Below, one piece after another: positions 59,966 to 64,000 of a DNA stretch of 64,000 nt. Each line of letters opens with the position of its first letter. Positions within the stretch are counted from its first letter, which is position 1. Source of the DNA: Pycnopodia helianthoides. Lineage: Eukaryota > Echinodermata > Asteroidea > Forcipulatida > Asteriidae. The translations under genes were made by a program, and so were the position numbers. Where the stretch lies: contig CM063247.1 of NCBI GenBank assembly GCA_032158295.1, positions 14,486,009 through 14,550,008 on the forward strand. The letters run 5' to 3'. The notes below the pieces were generated by a model that ran no database searches, was not told the DNA's origin, and saw only the letters and a program-made list of their open reading frames with translations.

Positions 59966-60365
59966 AACTTCCTGTTTTGACCGAAAGGGAAGGTCAAATT
60001 GGGGTCATGCTTCAAATAAAATGTCACAATGTGTTTTAACCTAGCAAGCAGCACAAAGATTAAGACTTTATGACATGTGGTTCAGGAAATATGATTTATA
60101 ATATTTGAACTTCCTGTTTGGACCAGAAGGAAAGGTGAAAACGGGGTCATGCGTCTAAATAAATTGTCACAAGTGTTGTTTGCTAAAAGACAGCACAAAC
60201 ATTACGACTTTATGACATATGGTTCAGGAGATATGATTATTTGAATTTTTGACCGGAAGTAAAGGTCAGAGTTGGGTCTTCCGTATGAACAAAATGTCAC
60301 AAGTGGTGTAAGCTACAAGACAAAACAAACAATACAACTTTATGACATGCGGTTCAGGAGATATG
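59966..60365. repeat. Three diverged 140-bp tandem units, last copy
   Basis: Same block as 55492-55890 at a 4475-bp offset. It lies within the near-identical 3.5-kb duplicate. Confidence 0.65.
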
Positions 60366-60608
60366 ATTTTTTAAGTACTAAGCTTTAAATTACTGTAACT
60401 TGACACCCGATGACGTCATGATGAAAAAATGAGGTCACACTATGTGTAGCGTTTGTTTATTTTTCGAAGACCTCTCCGATGATGTATAGATTGTAAAAAT
60501 CCGATGCACGGTTCATAACTTATTAGTTTTTCAAATTTATTAATTTTTTTAAAATATAATTGAACACTTGATTACGTCATTTTGACGTCAAGAACGCTGT
60601 GTCTTCTA

Positions 60609-63600
60609 TAGACCATGGGCCGTGGCCAATTTAGATGCATGCTTGTTCACATGGTCAATGGTATAAGTTAATTTCTCTGAAACAGTTAGTATAAATATGT
60701 ACTGAATCAAGATTGACTTGTTCTTTTTGGTTCTTCTTGCACAAACTGTCATAATTTAAGAAAAACTAAAAAAATTAATTACCCACTGCTCTTAAAAGAG
60801 CTTATCTAATTGGTCCGTATTTCCAGGTCAAACCTTAATTGACCAATCACAGCTGCTGATCTGTGGTCTGGTTACATCATGGTTACACACTGCACAAACA
60901 TGGCTGCTCCCACACTCACATGTTGTGTGCATGTGTGTGCACGGACAAACACGAATATTTCATCTTTTTCTGACAGCTCTTTTGCCAAATTCAAGGACTG
61001 TGTTTTAAGGTGGAGTGTTTTACCAGGTATCTATGGTGCATTAGCTAGAGATGTCACTTCAAAATACTGTATAGAGAGCTCAAAATCTTAGCTGATTTTC
61101 AAGATCGTGACGTGAGCATTGGCGGCTATGCTATCAAAATCACCGTGAGTGCTACCACTGAGATTCACAGATGTGATTAAACTCAACAAGACTGAAGAAA
61201 GGCTTGCTAAAAATCCCCCCAAAGATGGTAAGCAAACATTGAAATAATATTTTGAGTATGAACCCAATTTCCAACTAAAATTTTGGCTACAATTAGAAAT
61301 GTTAATCTGACATTTTGTGGAATGTGGTTGTGCTTTTAAGTTTTTACATTGTTGTTCTTGAGTTGACGGTTTGTTAATTTGTATATAGCCTTATCCTGTC
61401 AGTTTGTTGTGCAAAATGCATCAACCTGATGTAATCGTGAATGTATTTGGCCTTTTGGGTACATACATCAAGCTGACATATTCAACAGGGATCTACATTT
61501 ACAATCAAAATCTCAATTTCATAAATCGTTCAAACTCATGCCCAATTTTTCATTTGTAACAAAAAAAAGTGATAAATTATAACGAGTTTAGATAACCGGG
61601 CTAGGTTTGTCAATTCAAGTTGGTAAAACGGTGTGAGTTAATGAACTCAGAGCAACCTTTTAAAACTCTTTTTAAAAAGTTGTATTTAGTTTGTATCTTT
61701 CTCTTGTTTGACTGTTACAGATGATTCCACAGATGATGACAACGACGATGTTGAACCTATCTGTAAGAAGCGAGCACTAAGATCAAATGTAAATGGACCA
61801 TCTTCTTCAGGCAGACCACACATACTTCCAGTGATGTGCATCATTTGTCAAGCTGATCATATTTTCTGATTCAAATTGGGTACACATTTTACAGTAAACA
61901 TACCAAAAATCCATTGGACATTGGAGTAATATTTAAAAATCTATCATAATGAAAACTCAATAATCGTGACTGTTACATGTGTAAATAGGAATGTGCGGAC
62001 TACATATAGTGCATCATTAGTCACATGTACAAATTTGTATGTGTGTACATGTGCAAGAAAATAGAGGGATCTGTAGGATTTGTATACATGAAGAAAACAA
62101 ATTGAGTAGTGTCAAGAGTTGGCTGTTGATTTAGTTTGAAAACAAAAATTCAAAATTGTACATTTGTTGTTACTTTCAGTATCAGTTGGAAAGGTGTAGG
62201 CCTGTAATGTGATTCGAAATAGTCTGATGAAGTAATATCTCACAGTATTGTATATATTCAATTTAATGCAATTTTTCACACAAATTGTTGTTTTATTTCA
62301 TTTTAGTTCAATCATGGCTGACACCGGCCTCCAGAACACCATTTCAGTATGGAATCTAATATACAATGATCAAGTCAGTGCACCGCACCCTAATGAATAT
62401 TGATTATGAGATCATTCAACATCCCCCCCCCAAAAAAAATACCATAATATGTACATCATGGATATTCATAAGAGTACAACTTACTGATACTATACATTTT
62501 TCAAATTACAAACAGTCAACAGATACAACGTCACTGGATGGGACAGCACCAACATTTATTATCCTATCCTTCTCTATATGTTCTTGATTATAATGCGATC
62601 AAGTTCTGAAAATCTAAATCTTTCAGACTTGTGAATGTGTGAATGACAAACTTAGCATTTATTTTAGTGTCCACAATTTTAATGGTAGACAAAATACCAA
62701 GTTTCAAATGTAAGTGTCAGATTCTTTTCATCTTATGATGTTAGGAGCTGTTTGTTTGATCAAAACAATGTACATGTATGTATCTGCAGAATAGTTCTTT
62801 CTTTAGTTGCCAGTGCATGTGACAGGACCATCAATTTAAAGCCAAGTTTCTTTTCAGAACCACATTAATTGAAAGTTTCATGTGCAATGTTATGATCAAC
62901 AAACAATGTTAATGCATATGTAACAAACAAGATTTTAAGCTTTTTGGTGTGAAGGTAATTAGGTGAAGTGCTGCTTGTAACAAAACTTTGTACATGTAGT
63001 CTGTTCTGAACTTTGGTGTCTGAACATGTTGAAAAGATTGACAGTTAATAAATATAAAGAAGGACATATCTGAGTTTTGTCACTTTTTGTAGGGCTGTTA
63101 GACATACTTTGTTTGTTAAGAAAGTGAATCTCCATTTTAATTACAATTAACATGAAATAGTGTGCTTATTTATTCGCCAAGAATGACCCCCTCCTCAATC
63201 ATGTTATGTATACATGCTGGCCTACCCCTTGCTTTTATTTGTTATACATGAATTGTTTATTGCCTAGAAATAGTGTATTTCAACAATTCAACAATTTAAC
63301 ATTGGACAAACTGGCCTATACCCTATTTCCCACCACAAACATAAACACCAAGTACAGTTGAAAAATATTATTCCAATAGCCATATGCCTATACAAACTTT
63401 AAGAAATGTTGTAGCATACATATTCTTTACAATTATAAAGGTTTCCACATCAAAATGTGAATTTTTGGGGGTAAACTGTTTCTATAATGGAGACAGCCTA
63501 ATTATTTTTGGTCAAGTGAGGGCGCTGTTTTTCTTATGTTTTTCTTTATGTTGGAAAATGTGACATTTTGTCCGTGAATTACACATTAATGTGCCACTTG

Positions 63601-63733
63601 TGAGCAAAAGAACAATTTGATTCTTACTTAAACACATATTATCTACAACTTAGACTATATTTCATGTAATACCGCTCCGGACGTAACAAGAATCATTTTC
63701 TGGAAGGATTTCGAAGCCACGGCCCATGGCCTA
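60609..63733. mobile_element. 3.1-kb DNA transposon with CTA duplication
   Basis: The left end TAGACCATGGGCCGTGGC is matched by the right end GCCACGGCCCATGGCCTA (TIR of about 18 bp, one mismatch). CTA flanks both sides (60606-60608 and 63734-63736). The empty site is at 14930-14940 and 35003 (GTCTTCTACTATTGAAG or variant). The left half holds spliced coding pieces (60879-61868) and the right half (62530-63700) is AT-rich with no gene seen. A 3-bp duplication fits Academ, CACTA/CMC or Harbinger-like elements; not resolved. Confidence 0.75.
60879..61868 (+). pseudogene. N-terminal exons of a transposon-type Cys-containing protein
   Basis: The first open piece, 60879-61091, contains SFSDSSFAKFKDCVLRW. 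A second piece ending at the GTAAGC donor near 61228 reads IKLNKTEERLAKNPPKD. After the CAG acceptor near 61720 it continues in phase as DDSTDDDNDDVEPICKKRAL, then LPVMCIICQADHIF and a TGA at 61867-61869. The lysine-rich Trp motif, acidic spacer and LPxxCIxC start resemble N-termini of repeat-encoded proteins I remember from invertebrate genomes. The rest of the protein is absent, so this is a non-autonomous or decayed copy. The same pieces lie at 56404-57393. Confidence 0.45.
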
Positions 63734-63736
63734 CTA

Positions 63737-64000
63737 CTATTGAAGAGCTAACTATGTGCGAAGTTAGAAGGTTGTCAAAAAATAAACCAGAATTTAGTTT
63801 GAAGGTTGTGTGATCTTTGGAAGTGTGTCTTTTGTTATCTGACAAAAATGCTCACACTTGGATTAGACTAACACAGCCCATACAGCCTAGCTCTATGCAT
63901 AGCCTATGCCAAATGGACTTTGCCCCCCCCCCCCGTGATCAGTCGAGCGGAATGGCCCGCCACAGTGCTTTTGCACTATACACGGTTGCACTGTACACAG
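63737..64000. repeat. Start of the post-exon-1a intergenic block at the window edge
   Basis: Matches 14932-15200 and 35007-35270 (TTGAAGAGCTAACTATGTGCG), including the poly-C run near 63923-63934. The array therefore continues past the window. Confidence 0.75.

Noticed and set aside
62366..62587. 73-aa frame at the right side of the CTA transposon
   Set aside because: It overlaps a C-rich run whose length differs between copies and has no recognised similarity.

Overview
The window looks like animal nuclear DNA: spliced genes with GT-AG introns, long AT-rich intergenic DNA, and very many inverted-repeat transposon relics. The only clear host gene family is a tandem array of monocarboxylate-transporter-like genes (MCT/SLC16 branch of the major facilitator superfamily). 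I lean towards an echinoderm, perhaps a sea star. This rests on memory that several dispersed elements here (the TTAA-flanked AGGAACATT... MITE and the AGCCCGGTTCATACTTC palindrome) resemble common echinoderm repeats. I could not verify that, so treat it as a modest-confidence guess.

Layout. Gene A (752-4443) is intact: four exons, all introns phase 1, 418 aa. Gene B (19062-24093) has the same four exons but a 1-base deletion in exon 3. Gene C (39215-41170) is intact and compact. Gene D (46999-50303) has a nonsense codon in exon 3. There are two classes of first exon: 1a (752, 12887, 32964, 54090, and a noisy copy at 58569) and 1b (19062, 39215, 46999). Only the 1a exon of gene A is followed directly by exons 2-4. 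The others run into tandem repeats and then into DNA homologous to the gene 3' flank, so they look like first exons of genes whose exons 2-4 were deleted, or far-upstream alternative first exons. A further loose piece of exon 3 lies at 46287-46463.

The array is made of large segmental duplications. Roughly 18.1-36 kb corresponds to 45.1-56 kb, and 4.9-18 kb corresponds to 29.5-38 kb. The copies are close enough to serve as filled-site/empty-site comparisons, so target-site duplications can be read directly. Insertions resolved this way: a 4.5-kb element with 125-bp inverted repeats and a 9-bp duplication, carrying a broken RecQ-like helicase (7972-12513), nested inside a MITE (7787-12868); a 1.7-kb CTAA element with a 70-bp repeat built on a perfect 20-bp palindrome (19766-21477); a 9-bp-TSD foldback element in intron 2 (22302-22757 and 48506-48966); a 4.5-kb TTAA element (24994-29514); and a 3.1-kb element with a CTA duplication and spliced N-terminal exons of a transposon-type protein (60609-63733, truncated at 56134-58055). 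A THAP-domain relic lies at 43254-43436.

The last 10 kb needs caution. About 58056-58950 carries scattered single-base gains and losses relative to 53580-54500, as unpolished long-read sequence would. It sits between two almost identical copies of a 3.5-kb segment, so part of the array here may be an assembly artefact. How the genes work together is only inferred: MCT-like proteins are plasma-membrane carriers of small organic acids or related solutes, and this array looks like recent birth-and-death duplication driven or accompanied by active DNA transposons.
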